Shown piece after piece: positions 5,044 to 5,659 of a stretch of DNA of 5,659 bases (positions are counted from its first letter, which is position 1; each line of letters opens with the position of its first letter). Origin of the DNA: Candidatus Pacearchaeota archaeon (GTDB taxonomy: Archaea > Nanobdellota > Nanobdellia > UBA10117 > JABICX01); NCBI GenBank assembly GCA_017609995.1, contig JAFCCX010000026.1:627-6285 (forward strand). Direction: 5' to 3'. The notes under the pieces were generated by a model, which saw only the letters and a program-made list of their open reading frames with translations, was not told the origin of the DNA and searched no databases. Both the position numbers and the translations under genes were made by a program.

Positions 5044-5046
5044 GTT

Positions 5047-5250
5047 ATGCCTGGCAACGAAGAATATAAAGCACCTATTCAGAGAGAAACTCTTGATGCA
5101 TTAATTGACTTAATAGATACTGCTCTAAAAGATAAGTCTGGCCAGATTCCTGATTTTATGCGAACAGAGTTTGAATCTACTAGAGATAGATTAGTAGAAG
5201 AAAGATTAGAAGATGCTATTTCTTATGTTTTTTCTCAGGAGTACTCTTAG
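5047..5250 (+). CDS. Small acidic hypothetical protein, 67 residues
   Basis: I do not recognise this protein. It starts with MPGNEEYKAPIQRETLDALI and contains 16 acidic against 8 basic residues (K/R), so it is strongly acidic. The pattern suggests two or three amphipathic helices: about 12-28 (RETLDALIDLIDTALKD) and 41-63 (EFESTRDRLVEERLEDAISY region), separated by a GQIPDF turn. There is no cysteine, no membrane segment and no signal peptide. It is the only plus-strand gene in the window. It is divergent from cbf5/truB with a 39-base gap, and its last 35 bases overlap the end of eL14 tail to tail. A TATA box at the leaderless distance and a T-rich stretch after the stop support expression. 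It may be a small helical adaptor or regulator, but that is only a guess. Confidence 0.65.
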   Translation: MPGNEEYKAPIQRETLDALIDLIDTALKDKSGQIPDFMRTEFESTRDRLVEERLEDAISYVFSQEYS

Positions 5251-5578
5251 GTTTCTCTTTTTTCTTTCCTAGAACCCTACTTAGAATTCCTTCTTTCTTT
5301 TCCTTAGGTTTTTCTTTCTTTTCAGTCTTGTGTTTTGCTTTGAATTCGTCTCTGATTTTAATATCAAGTGATTTTAGAGCTGTTATAACTTCATCATGAG
5401 TTGCACCTTTTTTGATTTTAGCTATCTGAGGTAAGAACTCTAGGTGTCTAACATTACATTTTCGTCTTCGTGTGTTTCCATCAATTGTAACTAGACCTTT
5501 TCCTAAATCTTCAACAATTAAACATTCTCTACCAGAATCTCTGCCAGCTAATTTAACACATAATCTACCTATTTCCAT
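5216..5578 (-). CDS. rpl14e: 50S ribosomal protein eL14 with lysine-rich tail
   Basis: eL14 is a large-subunit protein of archaea and eukaryotes with an SH3-like KOW-type beta barrel. The 120-residue product starts MEIGRLCVKLAGRDSGRECL and continues with IVEDLGKGLVTIDG, RRRKCNVRHLEFLP and a helix IKKGATHDEVITALKS, all typical. The family core ends near residue 80. Archaeal versions are commonly 80-100 residues, whereas here a tail of about 40 residues follows with 18 lysines, a repeated KKEKPK (87-92 and 106-111) and a short hydrophobic patch GILSRVLG (97-104). Lysine-rich tails are known in eukaryotic eL14, so this one may bind rRNA. The ATG at 5578 has a GGAG nine bases upstream (5588-5591). 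The tail coding region overlaps the 3' end of the small plus-strand gene by 35 bases. Confidence 0.92.
   Translation of the reverse strand: MEIGRLCVKLAGRDSGRECLIVEDLGKGLVTIDGNTRRRKCNVRHLEFLPQIAKIKKGATHDEVITALKSLDIKIRDEFKAKHKTEKKEKPKEKKEGILSRVLGKKKEKPKSTPEKKHKK
5252..5268 (+). terminator. T-rich terminator after the small plus-strand gene
   Basis: Two bases after the stop of the small gene the plus strand is T/C-rich, with a run of six T (5258-5263), and more T-rich patches follow to about 5325. This is the usual archaeal oligo-U termination signal. The same DNA encodes part of the lysine-rich tail of eL14 on the other strand, so the T richness is also explained by AAA/AAG codons. Confidence 0.4.
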
Positions 5579-5659
5579 GATACATAACTCCGTAAACTAA
5601 TAGGAACATCCTTTTTCTCAATAAGTCCACCAACTAGCTGAGCTCGTAAACTCATGATT
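5569..5659 (-). CDS. C-terminal end of an unidentified upstream gene (partial)
   Basis: One minus-strand frame is open from the window edge to a TAG at 5571-5569. It ends MSLRAQLVGGLIEKKDVPIS then LRSYVSWK, counting from an internal ATG at 5655. It overlaps the eL14 start by ten bases, the kind of tight junction seen elsewhere in this window. The other two minus frames contain stops. In many archaea the gene before eL14 is eL34 or cytidylate kinase, but I cannot match these 29 residues to either. It could be the end of a longer gene starting outside the window or, less likely, a 28-residue ORF. Confidence 0.4.
   Translation of the reverse strand, partial: IMSLRAQLVGGLIEKKDVPISLRSYVSWK

Overview
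The window is an AT-rich stretch of archaeal chromosome carrying part of the conserved ribosomal protein and RNA polymerase neighbourhood. The archaeal assignment rests on archaeal/eukaryotic-type proteins (eL18, eL14, Rpo3/RpoD with iron-sulfur and zinc cysteines, archaeal-length uS13, uS4 and uL13, and a Cbf5-type pseudouridine synthase with a PUA domain). It is supported by TATA-box promoters and by a tRNA-Ser that carries an intron at the canonical archaeal site and does not encode CCA. The compact genes and base composition would fit a DPANN-type lineage, but nothing here settles the phylum.

Almost everything reads on the minus strand, so the biological order runs from high to low coordinates. 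At the right edge is the C-terminal end of an unrecognised reading frame that overlaps eL14. A small acidic plus-strand gene (5047-5250) meets the lysine-rich tail of eL14 tail to tail and is divergent from cbf5/truB (4120-5007). Then come an intron-containing tRNA-Ser(UGA) (3953-4083) and an unrecognised 176-residue gene (3379-3909). The rest is a tight operon: uS13 - uS4 - uS11 - rpoD - eL18 - uL13 - uS9, the last cut by the left edge. All junctions in this operon are 1-nt gaps or overlaps of 1, 4 or 14 nt, which suggests one transcript and translational coupling.

The expression signals fall into two classes. The tRNA, cbf5/truB, the orphan gene and the small plus-strand gene each have a TATA-like element 24-31 nt before the mature 5' end or start codon, so the three protein genes are predicted to be leaderless. 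Most genes inside operons have GGAG-type Shine-Dalgarno (SD) sequences. The ribosomal operon is the exception. Its TATA box lies about 100 nt before the likely uS13 start, leaving a real 5' leader. That leader holds a small hairpin and a six-codon reading frame with its own SD, whose stop overlaps an in-frame GTG of uS13.

Functionally the window is translation and transcription machinery: small- and large-subunit proteins, an RNA polymerase assembly subunit, an rRNA/tRNA pseudouridine synthase and a tRNA. The two genes without a recognised function interrupt the usual eL14 - cbf5 - uS13 order and are the least explained parts. I see no mobile element, CRISPR array or clearly new multi-gene system.
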